DNA of 32,320 nucleotides from Verrucomicrobia bacterium UBA3761 (GCA_002371135.1 DFGB01000001.1:123472-155791), one strand, 5' to 3'; positions 21,961 through 30,310 are shown, counted from the first letter of the stretch. Numbers and translations: made by a program. Notes: generated by a model from the letters alone, not told the origin.

Positions 21961-22080
21961 TTTGCCGGCGAGTTCGGTCTTGTCAGCGGGGAAGCGCGCG
22001 ACGCCGTCGGCGCCTCGACCGCTCCGGAGGCCAAGCGCGACCTCACCTACGGCGGCATCGGCGTGAAGCTGGATTTTTAG
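21961..22080 (+). pseudogene. C-terminal fragment of an outer-membrane barrel protein
   Basis: Thirty-nine codons in one frame (FAGEFGLVSGEARDAV, then EAKRDLTYGGIGVKLDF and TAG) read like the last two strands of an outer-membrane barrel or autotransporter, ending in the terminal Phe. There is no start. The 5' side joins GGATTTTTCGCA, a repeat-type word, directly after the kinase stop. I treat it as another gene tail left by deletion. The barrel family cannot be named. Confidence 0.5.
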
Positions 22081-22209
22081 CATTCTTCGGCCTCCCGGGC
22101 CTCTGTGTTAAAACGAGATGCTTGGAGCAGCCGGAAAACCGGAAAACCCTCCATTGCTTCTTTTTCTTGAAAATGCAGGTGGTTGTTGCCGAAAAACACT
22201 ATGATTTCG
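22081..22209. other. Gap with minor repeat words
   Basis: This gap between the barrel relic and the aldolase promoter contains CCTCCCGGGCCTCTGTGTTA and the short tandem CCGGAAAACCGGAAAACC (22130-22147). No gene or terminator with a T-run after a GC stem is recognised. Confidence 0.5.
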
Positions 22210-22218
22210 TGCTATCAT
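22210..22218 (+). promoter_or_regulatory. Extended -10 promoter for the aldolase operon
   Basis: TGCTATCAT lies 25 bases before the aldolase ATG at 22244. No matching -35 is seen at 16-18 bases. It should drive the overlapping genes 22244-24700. Confidence 0.5.
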
Positions 22219-22243
22219 ATATCCAGCATCGAAGAGCTGGAAT

Positions 22244-23014
22244 ATGGAATTAAACGGACTGGAAAACTTTCTTGAGAAGATACGCTCAGGACGGACGCCG
22301 CTTGGCGCCGCCATCACATTCACCGATCCTGCGGTGACGGAGCTGTCGTGTGCGGCGGGGTTCGATTTCATGTGGTTAGACGGCGAGCACGGCGCGTTTC
22401 AGCGCGAGACGGCCATGCTGCATTTGATGGCCGCGCGTGGCACTGGCGTCGCGACTTTCTACCGCGTGCCGGCGTGCGACCACACGGAAATCAAGAACAT
22501 CATAGATTTCGCACCGGCGGGGATCATCGTGCCGATGGTATTGACCGCCCAAGACGCGGCGAGGGCGGTTTCGTTCTGCCGCTACCCCGTCCACGGCGGG
22601 ACGCGAGGGTTCGGGCCGCGGCGCGGTCACCTCTACGGCGCGGGCGATTTCGAGTCGTATCTTGCGGCGTCGGCGCGAGAACCGCTCGTCATGATCCAGC
22701 TTGAACATGTCGAGGCCGCGCGCAATCTGGACGCCATACTTGACGTTCCTGGCGTCGATGCCGTCATTGTAGGGCCATACGATTTTACAATGTCCATGGG
22801 CAAGCCCGGACAGTTCGACGACCCGGAGATTTCCGCCTTGTTCGGCGAGTGCTGCCGGAAGGTCCGTGCAAAGGGGCTTTTGCTCGGTTGCTACACCGAA
22901 AGCGGCTTCGACGTCTGGAGACGGCGCGGAGTCCAGTTCATGGCAATCAAGAACGATACGAACGCAATGCTCATGGGTTACGAGGAGATGATTCGCCGTG
23001 CGCAGGGAAGTTGA
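22244..23014 (+). CDS. HpcH/HpaI family aldolase
   Basis: This 256-residue protein is a class II pyruvate-type aldolase of the HpcH/HpaI family, which includes 2-keto-3-deoxy-sugar-acid aldolases such as GarL and RhmA. Motifs are LGAAITFTDPAVTELSCAAGFDFMWLDGEHGAF, the phosphate/pyruvate-binding GIIVPMVLTAQDA, GTRGFGPRRG, VMIQLEHVEAARNLDAIL (metal Glu) and GVDAVIVGPYDFTMSMG (metal Asp). It would cleave a 2-keto-3-deoxy acid to pyruvate and an aldehyde. With the nearby enolase-superfamily dehydratase it fits a sugar-acid degradation route. Its stop lies inside the next gene (17-base overlap). Confidence 0.9.
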   Translation: MELNGLENFLEKIRSGRTPLGAAITFTDPAVTELSCAAGFDFMWLDGEHGAFQRETAMLHLMAARGTGVATFYRVPACDHTEIKNIIDFAPAGIIVPMVLTAQDAARAVSFCRYPVHGGTRGFGPRRGHLYGAGDFESYLAASAREPLVMIQLEHVEAARNLDAILDVPGVDAVIVGPYDFTMSMGKPGQFDDPEISALFGECCRKVRAKGLLLGCYTESGFDVWRRRGVQFMAIKNDTNAMLMGYEEMIRRAQGS

Positions 23015-23675
23015 GAGATCGCTCGAAGCCAACAAAGCGGCATACGAGGCGTTGCGCGGCGGTTTGCGTCCGGGCATGACCGAGGCAGACGCCTTCGAGC
23101 TCGTCCGCGAGGCGGTCGAGCGAGTATGCGGCGCGGAAAGCCACGAGTTCACCGGCGACTTCGTCGGAGGTGTGCGCACCGGCGCTGTCGAGGGCCCGGC
23201 GACGGATCTCGTGCTCAAGGAAGGGGATTTGTTCATCTGCGATCTCTCCGTTCGGCGCGGAGAAACATGGAGCGACACGTGCCGCACGTTCTTCCTCGGC
23301 AAGCCGACGCCCCCGCAGCGCGCGGCATACGCCGCCGCGCTCGACCTCATGCGGCATTGCGAGCGCTTCGTCCGTCCGGGTGTTGTCTGCGAAGACGTGA
23401 AGAGCGAGGCGGAGCGCTTCCTCGCCGCGCATGGTCTCGCTGGACGCATGCCGCACCACGTCGGGCATCTCGTCGGCCCCAAGCCCTACATGAAGCCGGC
23501 GTTCGAGGAGCGCGAGCGCGCGCTCCTGCCCGAGGGGGCGGTTTGCACGCTCGAGCCTGGCGTCTACTTTGACGGCGAGTGGGGACTGCGCATCGAGAAC
23601 GACTACGCCGTAACGGCTTCGCGCCTTGAGAACCTCTTCGATTATCCTCTGGAAATGGAGTATTTCATCATATGA
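22998..23675 (+). CDS. M24 family metallopeptidase (Xaa-Pro aminopeptidase-like)
   Basis: This 225-residue protein has the pita-bread fold of M24 peptidases. All five metal ligands are visible: Asp in FICDLSVRRGETWSD (two Asp), His in PHHVGHLVG, Glu in TLEPGVYF and Glu in LRIENDY. It lacks the N-terminal creatinase domain of full Xaa-Pro aminopeptidases (usual total about 350-450), so it resembles the catalytic half alone, like methionine aminopeptidase in size. The start is GTG, with GAGGAG inside the aldolase gene as the ribosome site. Its stop overlaps the dehydrogenase ATG. A peptidase in a sugar-acid operon is unusual. Non-peptidase members (for example creatinase or lyase types) exist. 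Confidence 0.85.
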   Translation: MRREVERSLEANKAAYEALRGGLRPGMTEADAFELVREAVERVCGAESHEFTGDFVGGVRTGAVEGPATDLVLKEGDLFICDLSVRRGETWSDTCRTFFLGKPTPPQRAAYAAALDLMRHCERFVRPGVVCEDVKSEAERFLAAHGLAGRMPHHVGHLVGPKPYMKPAFEERERALLPEGAVCTLEPGVYFDGEWGLRIENDYAVTASRLENLFDYPLEMEYFII

Positions 23676-24700
23676 AAGCATGGGTTTGGGAAGGCAAGGA
23701 CACTCTTCGGCTCGACGCGGGATACCCCGATCCCGTCGCGCGGCCGGGATGGGTCGTGTTGAAAGTCCGCGCGGCCGGCGTCTGCTCTACCGACGTCTCG
23801 ATAATTCGCGGCCGGGTTTGCGCATGGAAGGCGCCGGGCGTCCTCGGCCACGAGATATGCGGCGAAGTCGTCGAACTGGGCGAGGGCGCCAAGGGCGTCG
23901 ATACGGGCGACCGCGTCGTGGTGGAGACGTCCGTCGGCTGCGGGATATGCGTCCAGTGCCGCACCGGCAACAAGCACCTCTGCCAGGACGCGGGCGAGAT
24001 TGGTTTTCCTCCATTCGACGGCGGCTACGCCGAATACGTGGCCGTCCCGGACAACTGCTGCCGCAAAATGCCGCAAGCGATGACCGATGAACAGGGCGCG
24101 ATTCTGGAGGCCTCGATTTGCCCGTTCGGCCGGATATTCAGGGATCCGCCGCAAGCTGGCGCGACGGTCCTCGTGCAAGGCGTCGGCGTCGCGGGGCTTT
24201 CGTTCATCCAGGCCGTGAAGTGTTTCGGTGCGACGACGGTCGTAGCCGCGGGGCGCAACCAGTCGCGCCTCGAGGACGCGAGGCGCTTCGGCGCCGATGT
24301 CGTGGTGAACACGCGCGAGCAGAGTCTGGAGGAGACCGTGCGCAAACTTACCGGCGGACGCGGCGTCGATGTTTCGATCGACGCGGCCGGCGCACCGGTC
24401 ACTTTCAAGAACGCGCTCTCCCTTTGCGCGCCGGGCGGCACGGTGCATCTTTACGGGCTTGCGTCTGAAAGCGCCCAGATGCCGCTTGCGGTGGACGATG
24501 TCGTCTTCCGCCAGCTCACGATACGCGGCGGGACGAACAACGAACTCGCCTGGACGCCGCTCATGGAACTCATCGCGCACGGCCGCTTTGACAACGCCGG
24601 CATGGTCACGCACCGTTTCGGCTTCGACGAGCTGCCTGCGGCGATCGATATCGTGGATAGACACCCCGACGGCCTCATAAAAGCGGTGATCAAAAGTTGA
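23672..24700 (+). CDS. Zinc-dependent alcohol/polyol dehydrogenase (MDR family)
   Basis: This 342-residue protein is a medium-chain dehydrogenase. The catalytic zinc ligands are Cys38 (AGVCSTD) and His60-Glu61 (GHEICGEV). The structural zinc site is Cys90/93/96/104 (CGICVQCRTGNKHLC). The Rossmann stretch is VLVQGVGVAGLSFIQAVKCFGATTVVAAGRN. Members act on sorbitol, threonine, galactitol or sugar-acid substrates with NAD(P). The operon suggests oxidation of a sugar or sugar acid. It overlaps the M24 gene by four bases (ATGA). Its final codons run into a TTGAAAAG repeat. Confidence 0.93.
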   Translation: MKAWVWEGKDTLRLDAGYPDPVARPGWVVLKVRAAGVCSTDVSIIRGRVCAWKAPGVLGHEICGEVVELGEGAKGVDTGDRVVVETSVGCGICVQCRTGNKHLCQDAGEIGFPPFDGGYAEYVAVPDNCCRKMPQAMTDEQGAILEASICPFGRIFRDPPQAGATVLVQGVGVAGLSFIQAVKCFGATTVVAAGRNQSRLEDARRFGADVVVNTREQSLEETVRKLTGGRGVDVSIDAAGAPVTFKNALSLCAPGGTVHLYGLASESAQMPLAVDDVVFRQLTIRGGTNNELAWTPLMELIAHGRFDNAGMVTHRFGFDELPAAIDIVDRHPDGLIKAVIKS

Positions 24701-24775
24701 AAAGTTGAAAGGTCCGGGGTGTGACCTGGAATATCTAGAACTTCTAGAACATCTAGAGCCTCTAGTAAACAGCGA
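24693..24775. repeat. TTGAAAAG and TCTAGAAC word arrays
   Basis: The end of the dehydrogenase gene and the next bases carry two TTGAAAAG-type copies (24696-24712), as at 4021. Then 24738-24770 holds a 9-base tandem (TCTAGAACT, TCTAGAACA, TCTAGAGCC, TCTAG). The TCTAGA word is itself palindromic. No long mirrored arm is present. The gap to the next gene is otherwise empty. Confidence 0.75.
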
Positions 24776-24785
24776 AAGGCACAAT

Positions 24786-25940
24786 ATGAAAATAGTCAAG
24801 GTCGAAGCGATACCCGTCCGCCAGAAAGGCGAAATAAAGGAAATAAACGACAGCGCCCAGGACGGCGTCATAATCCGCGTTACGACGGACGAGGGGATTG
24901 TCGGCTACGGCGAAGTGGATTCCGCGCCGTGGGTGATAAAAGCGATTATCGAGTCGCCCGTGTCGCACCGCACGTGCCAGGGGCTCGCGAACGTCGTCGT
25001 TGGCCGCGACCCGTTCGACTACAAGAAAATCTGGGACGATATGTACCTGCATTGCAACTTCTATGGCAACCACGGTGCGGCGATACAGGCCATGAGCGGC
25101 ATAGACATCGCCATATGGGATATCCTGGGCAAGGCGCTCGGCAAACCCATATGGCAGCTCCTCGGCGGGAAATACCGCGACAAGGTCCGCTGCTACGCAT
25201 CCGTCTTGATGCCTTACACCGAGGCCGAGGCTGCCGCCGAGGCGATCAAGTGGAAGGATAAGGGGTATACGGCGATCAAGCTCGGGTGGGGCGGCTTCGA
25301 GCAGCCGCTCGCGACCGAAGTGAAGCTCGTCGCTGCCGCGCGAGAAGCGGTCGGCGACGATATCGACCTGCTATTCGACATCGGCTACATACCGTCCGAC
25401 AAGGTGACGATCGACGTCGCCTCGCGCATTCAACTCGTGAAGGCGATCGAGAAATACAACCCGTTCGCCATCGAGGAGGCGCTCTGGCCGCACGACTATC
25501 TGGGCTACAAGCGCCTTCAGGAATCGACCTGGGTGCGGATCGTCTGCGGCGAAAACGAGACGACGCGCTTCGGCTTCAAGCAGCTCATCGACTACTGCCG
25601 CCTCGGCTTCGTCCAGCCGGACATCACGCGCTGCGGCGGCATAACGGAGGCGGCGCGCATCGCGTCCTATGCCGAGGTGAACGCCGTGAACGTGGTGCCG
25701 CATTGCTGGAGCTCCGGCATCGTCGAAGCGGCGTCGCTTCAAATCATCGCATCCATACCGAATGCGGAGTTGCTCGAATACTGCGAACAGGACACCCCCA
25801 TCCGCCGCGATCTAGTCCCGGACGACATTCCCGCAATCGACGGCTACGCGACCGTGCCGGACAAACCCGGCCTCGGCATCGAAGTCTCCGACGAAGCAGT
25901 AGAGTTCTACCGTTGCGACGAGCCATACCGCTTCGCGTAA
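24786..25940 (+). CDS. Mandelate racemase/muconate lactonizing family dehydratase
   Basis: This 384-residue enolase-superfamily enzyme probably dehydrates a sugar acid to a 2-keto-3-deoxy acid. The capping domain ends in AAIQAMSGIDIAIWDILGKALGKPIWQLLGG. Barrel features are Lys165 (AIKLGWGGF), metal ligands Asp198 (LLFDIG), Glu230 (FAIEEALWP) and Glu256 (CGENETT), Asp279 (QPDITRCGG) and His306 (VVPHCWSSG). The Asp/His dyad and loop pattern fit the mandelate racemase or galactonate/rhamnonate dehydratase subgroups. The product class suits the HpcH aldolase upstream. The ATG at 24786 is preceded by AAAGG. The stop abuts the next repeat array. Confidence 0.92.
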   Translation: MKIVKVEAIPVRQKGEIKEINDSAQDGVIIRVTTDEGIVGYGEVDSAPWVIKAIIESPVSHRTCQGLANVVVGRDPFDYKKIWDDMYLHCNFYGNHGAAIQAMSGIDIAIWDILGKALGKPIWQLLGGKYRDKVRCYASVLMPYTEAEAAAEAIKWKDKGYTAIKLGWGGFEQPLATEVKLVAAAREAVGDDIDLLFDIGYIPSDKVTIDVASRIQLVKAIEKYNPFAIEEALWPHDYLGYKRLQESTWVRIVCGENETTRFGFKQLIDYCRLGFVQPDITRCGGITEAARIASYAEVNAVNVVPHCWSSGIVEAASLQIIASIPNAELLEYCEQDTPIRRDLVPDDIPAIDGYATVPDKPGLGIEVSDEAVEFYRCDEPYRFA

Positions 25941-26041
25941 GTAGGAAGTAGAAAGTAGGAAGTAGAAAAGTTTAAGTAGGAAGTAGGAAATTTGCCGCTC
26001 GGGGGCTTGTACGCTCTATCTCCTACTTCCTACTTTATCTT
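25941..26041. repeat. Mirrored heptamer array (AGTAGGA family)
   Basis: Directly after the dehydratase stop come seven or so copies of AGTAGGA/AGTAGAA (25940-25988). At 26021-26036 the complement TCCTACTTCCTACTTT returns. The 30-base middle holds GCCGCTCGGGGGCTTGTACG. A hairpin of about 15 pairs is possible. A few degenerate words of the same type (GGAAGCAGGTAGTAGGG) follow the last gene of the window. Confidence 0.85.
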
Positions 26042-26062
26042 ACAACTTCTGAAAGGATTATC

Positions 26063-29000
26063 ATGAAAGGCAAATCTCTTGCAATAGCCGCGATGTTCGG
26101 CATGGTGTTCATGGTGGGGTTCGTCACCATGTTCACGGGACCGCTCGCGGCTGTCGTGAAGGCGCAGTTCGGCGCGTCGAACGCGCTTTCGCAGTTCGGG
26201 GCGGCGGCGAATTTCATCGCCTATCTGTTCATGGGGCTGCCCTGCGGGCTGATGCTAAAGCGGCGCGGCTACCGCTTCACGTCGCTCGCGGCGATCGTCG
26301 TCGGCGCACTCGGCGTCGGGTTGCAGATTCTGGCCGGGTTTGCCGCGTCGTTCGCCATTTACGTCGCGGGGGCCTTTGTCGCGGGTCTTTCAATGTGCAT
26401 GCTTAATACTACGGCGAATCCCCTCTTGAACACGCTCGGCGGCGGCGGCAATGGCGGCAACACTCTCGTCCAATACGGCTGCACGTTCAACTCGTTCGGC
26501 GGCATGGCCTCGCCGCTCATAATCGGTTTCTTGATCGGCAACGAAATTTCGAAGGCGAATGTGCTGGATGCGCTCCCGGTCCAGATTGCCGCGCTCGTAT
26601 TCTTCGCGTCCGGCTTTGCCGTCATTTACAAAACGGACATCCCCGAGCCGCACCTCGAGCGTGACGCGCCGTCGCCGTGGCGGGACGTCGCCGCCGCGTT
26701 CAAATTCCGCCATTTCGCGCTCGGGGCGCTTGCGATGTTCCTCTTCGAGCCTGTAGAGTGCGGCATTTGCAACATGGTGAATCTTTATCTCACTGCGGAA
26801 GGGACGCCGGCGTATTCCGGCGCCGTGGCCGGCGGCGCGATGGTCTCGGCATATTGCGCTTTCATGATGGCGGGGCGCTTCGGCGCCGGCGTCTTCGGCA
26901 AGCGCGTCTCGCCGCGCGTCATGGTCTCTGTCGCCGCGCTTTTCTGCATCGCGCTTCTCGCAGCGGCGGCGTGCGTGCCGTTCGTCCGCGTCGCGATACC
27001 GTTCACTGCGGTGACGCTCCCGCTTTCTGCGATTTTGATGACGCTGTGCGGTCTCGGCGTCTCGGTGATGTTCGGCGGCATTTTCAATCTGGCGACGGAG
27101 GGCCTCGGACGGCTCGTGCCGGTCGCCTCCGGCATTACGATGTCGCTCGTCTCGGGCGGTGCGCTGCTCGCGCTCGTCGGACTCGTCGCGGACGGTTTCG
27201 GCATTCTTTCCAGCTGCTGGGTGTTCGCGCTCTTTCTCGGCTATATCCTCTTTTTCGCGCTCTCCGGCTCGCGCACCGCCGTAGTTTCGTGCGTCGCGCT
27301 CGCCGCATGCGCGGCGTCCGCCGCCGGCGCGACGGACGAGGAGCTGCACGGCGTCGATACGTGGGCCGGGATAAAGCCGCTCCCCGCCGTCGTGAACGAA
27401 ACCGGGCGCGAGGCGTCGGCCAATCTCATATCCCTGCGCGGCGAATGGGAATGCGTCGCCCAGCCGAAACCTTTCCCGCGCCGCTATTTGCATACGCGCG
27501 TGCCGTTCGCCAAGGCGGACGAAACGACCCCTTCGAACCGCGTATTCAGAGTGGACGCGCCGTGGTCGAAGGCCCGCAAGATTTGCGTGCCTGGCGCATG
27601 GGAGGCGCAAGGCGTTGGCGAGGAAGGGATGTCGAAGCCGTGGGACGCGCTGTGGGATTCGAGCCCCAAGATGCTGCGCCACGTCTATATGGGGGAGCTT
27701 TGGTATCGCAAGTCCGTTGCGCTGCCGCAGGAGTGGGCCGGGAAGACGGTGTGGCTGAAGATCGGCGGCGTCAAGGCGCAGGGCTGGTTCTGGGTGAACG
27801 GTAATCCGGTCGCGTGGGTGGACAACTACTGCGGCACGTACAAGTACGATATAACGCCGTTCGTGAAACCAGGCGCGGCGAACCGCATCACCGTATGCGT
27901 GAACAACGCCTTGCCGTCGCGCAAGGGGCTCATGTCGAACGTCCACCGCTGGGGCGGAATATACCGCGATATCGAGCTCGAGGCGACGGGCGCGACCCGC
28001 ATCGACGACGCATGGGTGCGCGGCGACTTCGACGCCGCGTGCGCCGAGGCGCATGTCGTTGTCGCCGGGCCGGCGGCGAACGCGTTCCGTGTGCGCGTGA
28101 CGGTCGAGGGCGCTGCGGCGGAATCGCCCGCGAGCGAGGAGGGCGAGACAGTCGTGCGTCTGCCGCTCCGAGATTTCCGTCCGTGGTCGCCGGAACATCC
28201 TAACCTCTATTGGGCGCGGATCGAACTCCTTGACGAGGCGGGTGCGGTCGCCGAGACGCGGCGCGAGCGCTTCGGCGTCCGCAAGCTGGAAGTGCGCGGC
28301 GGCGAGTTCTATCTCAACGGCCACCCGTATTTCCTGCGCGGCTTCGGCGACGACAGCGTATACCCGCTCACCGGCCTGCCGCCCGCCGACCGCGAGGCCC
28401 ACCTCGCGCATCTCATGAAGGCCCGTGCGGCCGGTTTCAACTTCGTCCGTCTACATACCCACTGCGAAGTGCCTGAGTATTTCGAGGCGGCCGACGAGGC
28501 CGGCATCCTCGTTCAAGCCGAACTGCCATACTACACCGACATCCCGACCGAGGCGTTCGCGTTCGATCCCCTGCGCGACCTCGGGGAACTTTACGCGCAT
28601 TATCGCCGCCATCCGTCGTTCGCCGTCTATTGCGGCGGGAACGAGGGACGGCTAGGCCCGTATGTCGAGAAGAAGATGTATGAATTTGTCAAAACCGTCG
28701 ACCCCGACAGGCTCGTCCTCCATCAGGACGGCGACAGGCCGTGCTGGCTCGAATGCGGCGACGATGACGGCTGCAACGACCCCGGCAACTCGGACTTCGA
28801 TTCCGGCCCTCGCAACGTATGGCCGCGCGGCTCGTTCAATCCCGGCCGCCCGTTCGTCTGCCATGAATACCTGAACCTCTGCGTCAAGCAGGATACGCGC
28901 CTCGCGCCGCTCTACACCGGCGCGTGGCTCGCGCCCGACTCCCGCGAAGATCGCGCCGCGTGGCTCGCCGCGCGCGGCCTCGACCTCGCATGGGGCGACG

Positions 29001-30076
29001 CCTTGCAGGACGCCCAGCATACTCTCCAGGGCGTCTACCAGAAGCGCGGCATCGAAGAAGCCCGCAAGGATCCATATTGCGACGGCTACTGCTTCTGGAC
29101 CATCGTCGACGTGGCCGTCGCCAACGGCGCAATACATTCGGCGCAAGGGCTCTTCGATCCATTCTGGCAGACGAAGAAGGGCGGACTTTCCCCGGAGGCG
29201 TTCGCGATGTTCAACTCCGCGAGCGCTCTTCTGGCCGATTTCGCGCCGGACTGTCCCGTGGCCGCGGCGGGCGAGAAGCGCGAAGTCTCGTTCCTTTTCG
29301 CGAACTACGACGGCGCTCCAAAGCGCGGCGCAGTCTTGCGCTGGCGTCTCGTCGCCAACGGCGCGACGCTGCTGGAAGGCACGGAGAGGCTAGCCGAGAT
29401 TCCAGAGGGGAACGCCCGGCCGGTCGCCAGCGTGTCGTTTGCCGTCCCGCCGGTCGCAAAAGCGGTGAAGGCTGTTCTCCATGCGGAAATCGACGGCACG
29501 GCGAATGAATGGGATTTCTGGCTCTTCCCGGCCCGCGGGAAGCGCGACGGAAGCTGCATCGCCGCCGACTCCTCGCTCCTGCCGCGGCTTTCGCGCCTCT
29601 ACGGCGGCATAGTCGACGCCGCTTCGCCCGCCGCCGCCGATGCCCGCGTCGTCATAGCGCCGTATGGCTCGCGCACCGCCGCCGATGCGCTCGCACGCGG
29701 CAAGAACCTCCTGACCATCTCCGGCGGCGACGGCAGGCCGAACGTCTCTCTCGGCTGGTGGTCGATGGGGAGCCAGGTCGGCACCGCACTTTCGCGCACA
29801 AGCAAGACCCTTGCTCTTCTTCCGCACGAAGGCGCCATGACGCCGCTCCTCTTCCGCCTCGTCAAGGAAGGGGCTCATCCGCTCTCGGATGGAAGCCCCG
29901 GCGTCGCAGAGCCTATCATCGTCGGCGAGGGAAAGAAGGATTGCTTCCTCTACCTCGGCGAGATGCGATGCGCCGCAGGGCGTCACATCGCCGCCTTCGG
30001 TCTCGATCTCCTCTCCGGCAACCCGGAAGGCGCCGCCATCCTCGACGGCATTCTAGACGAACTGATGAAAATGTAA
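26063..30076 (+). CDS. MFS transporter fused to a GH2 glycoside hydrolase
   Basis: This 1337-residue open frame joins two proteins. Residues 1-410 are a 12-helix MFS permease of the FHS/sugar-proton type (NTTANPLLNTLGGGGNGG, VQYGCTFNSFGGMASPL). Residues 411-423 (VVSCVALAACAASAAGA) read as a signal peptide with an AGA cleavage site. Residues 424-1337 are a GH2 enzyme: sugar-binding fold (WYRKSVALPQEWAGKTVWLK), Ig-like domain, then a barrel with FYLNGHPYFLRGFG, acid/base Glu861 (CGGNEG) and nucleophile Glu935 (VCHEYLNL), and a long C-terminal region. The GH2 part has no start codon of its own. The thirteenth hydrophobic segment would place it in the periplasm. Ribosome site GAAAGGA. Confidence 0.85.
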   Translation: MKGKSLAIAAMFGMVFMVGFVTMFTGPLAAVVKAQFGASNALSQFGAAANFIAYLFMGLPCGLMLKRRGYRFTSLAAIVVGALGVGLQILAGFAASFAIYVAGAFVAGLSMCMLNTTANPLLNTLGGGGNGGNTLVQYGCTFNSFGGMASPLIIGFLIGNEISKANVLDALPVQIAALVFFASGFAVIYKTDIPEPHLERDAPSPWRDVAAAFKFRHFALGALAMFLFEPVECGICNMVNLYLTAEGTPAYSGAVAGGAMVSAYCAFMMAGRFGAGVFGKRVSPRVMVSVAALFCIALLAAAACVPFVRVAIPFTAVTLPLSAILMTLCGLGVSVMFGGIFNLATEGLGRLVPVASGITMSLVSGGALLALVGLVADGFGILSSCWVFALFLGYILFFALSGSRTAVVSCVALAACAASAAGATDEELHGVDTWAGIKPLPAVVNETGREASANLISLRGEWECVAQPKPFPRRYLHTRVPFAKADETTPSNRVFRVDAPWSKARKICVPGAWEAQGVGEEGMSKPWDALWDSSPKMLRHVYMGELWYRKSVALPQEWAGKTVWLKIGGVKAQGWFWVNGNPVAWVDNYCGTYKYDITPFVKPGAANRITVCVNNALPSRKGLMSNVHRWGGIYRDIELEATGATRIDDAWVRGDFDAACAEAHVVVAGPAANAFRVRVTVEGAAAESPASEEGETVVRLPLRDFRPWSPEHPNLYWARIELLDEAGAVAETRRERFGVRKLEVRGGEFYLNGHPYFLRGFGDDSVYPLTGLPPADREAHLAHLMKARAAGFNFVRLHTHCEVPEYFEAADEAGILVQAELPYYTDIPTEAFAFDPLRDLGELYAHYRRHPSFAVYCGGNEGRLGPYVEKKMYEFVKTVDPDRLVLHQDGDRPCWLECGDDDGCNDPGNSDFDSGPRNVWPRGSFNPGRPFVCHEYLNLCVKQDTRLAPLYTGAWLAPDSREDRAAWLAARGLDLAWGDALQDAQHTLQGVYQKRGIEEARKDPYCDGYCFWTIVDVAVANGAIHSAQGLFDPFWQTKKGGLSPEAFAMFNSASALLADFAPDCPVAAAGEKREVSFLFANYDGAPKRGAVLRWRLVANGATLLEGTERLAEIPEGNARPVASVSFAVPPVAKAVKAVLHAEIDGTANEWDFWLFPARGKRDGSCIAADSSLLPRLSRLYGGIVDAASPAAADARVVIAPYGSRTAADALARGKNLLTISGGDGRPNVSLGWWSMGSQVGTALSRTSKTLALLPHEGAMTPLLFRLVKEGAHPLSDGSPGVAEPIIVGEGKKDCFLYLGEMRCAAGRHIAAFGLDLLSGNPEGAAILDGILDELMKM

Positions 30077-30080
30077 ACGC

Positions 30081-30310
30081 ATTGAAAAAAGGAAAACACT
30101 ACCATGCAATAGGTTTTTATCGCAGAGACGCAGAGACGCAGAGTTCCCAAGGGTTTTTCGCATTTTTCATGAGACGTCAAATCAACACACTCTTTAGCCA
30201 AAATGAAAGAACTATGCGCTGTGCATATGAAATAACACCAACAAAATCCATAATCTCTGCGTCTCTGCGTCTCTGCGATAAAAATCTATTGTATGCTATT
30301 GAAAGGAAAA
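30081..30310. repeat. Perfect 30-bp inverted repeat (ACGCAGAG family)
   Basis: Arms 30114-30143 and 30255-30284 are exact reverse complements over 30 bases (TTTTTATCGCAGAGACGCAG). Partial pairing (CATGCAATAG with CTATTGTATG) extends them to about 40. The flanks are direct repeats: ATTGAAAAAAGGAAAACAC before the left arm and ATTGAAAGGAAAACATG after the right, each a ribosome-site-like sequence followed by ATG. The 111-base loop (GGGTTTTTCGCATTTTTC and AT-rich sequence) has no gene. The CTCTGCGATAAAAA word also occurs at 5786-5799 and 9655-9668. Confidence 0.9.

Noticed and set aside
26390..28411. 673-residue open frame on the minus strand opposite the MFS-GH2 gene
   Set aside because: It is a shadow of high-GC coding sequence; its translation is Arg/Ala-rich with no domain, while the plus strand carries clear MFS and GH2 motifs.
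30081..30310. Possible CRISPR array
   Set aside because: The repeats are 8-base tandem words without spacers, arranged as one inverted pair, and no cas gene is present.
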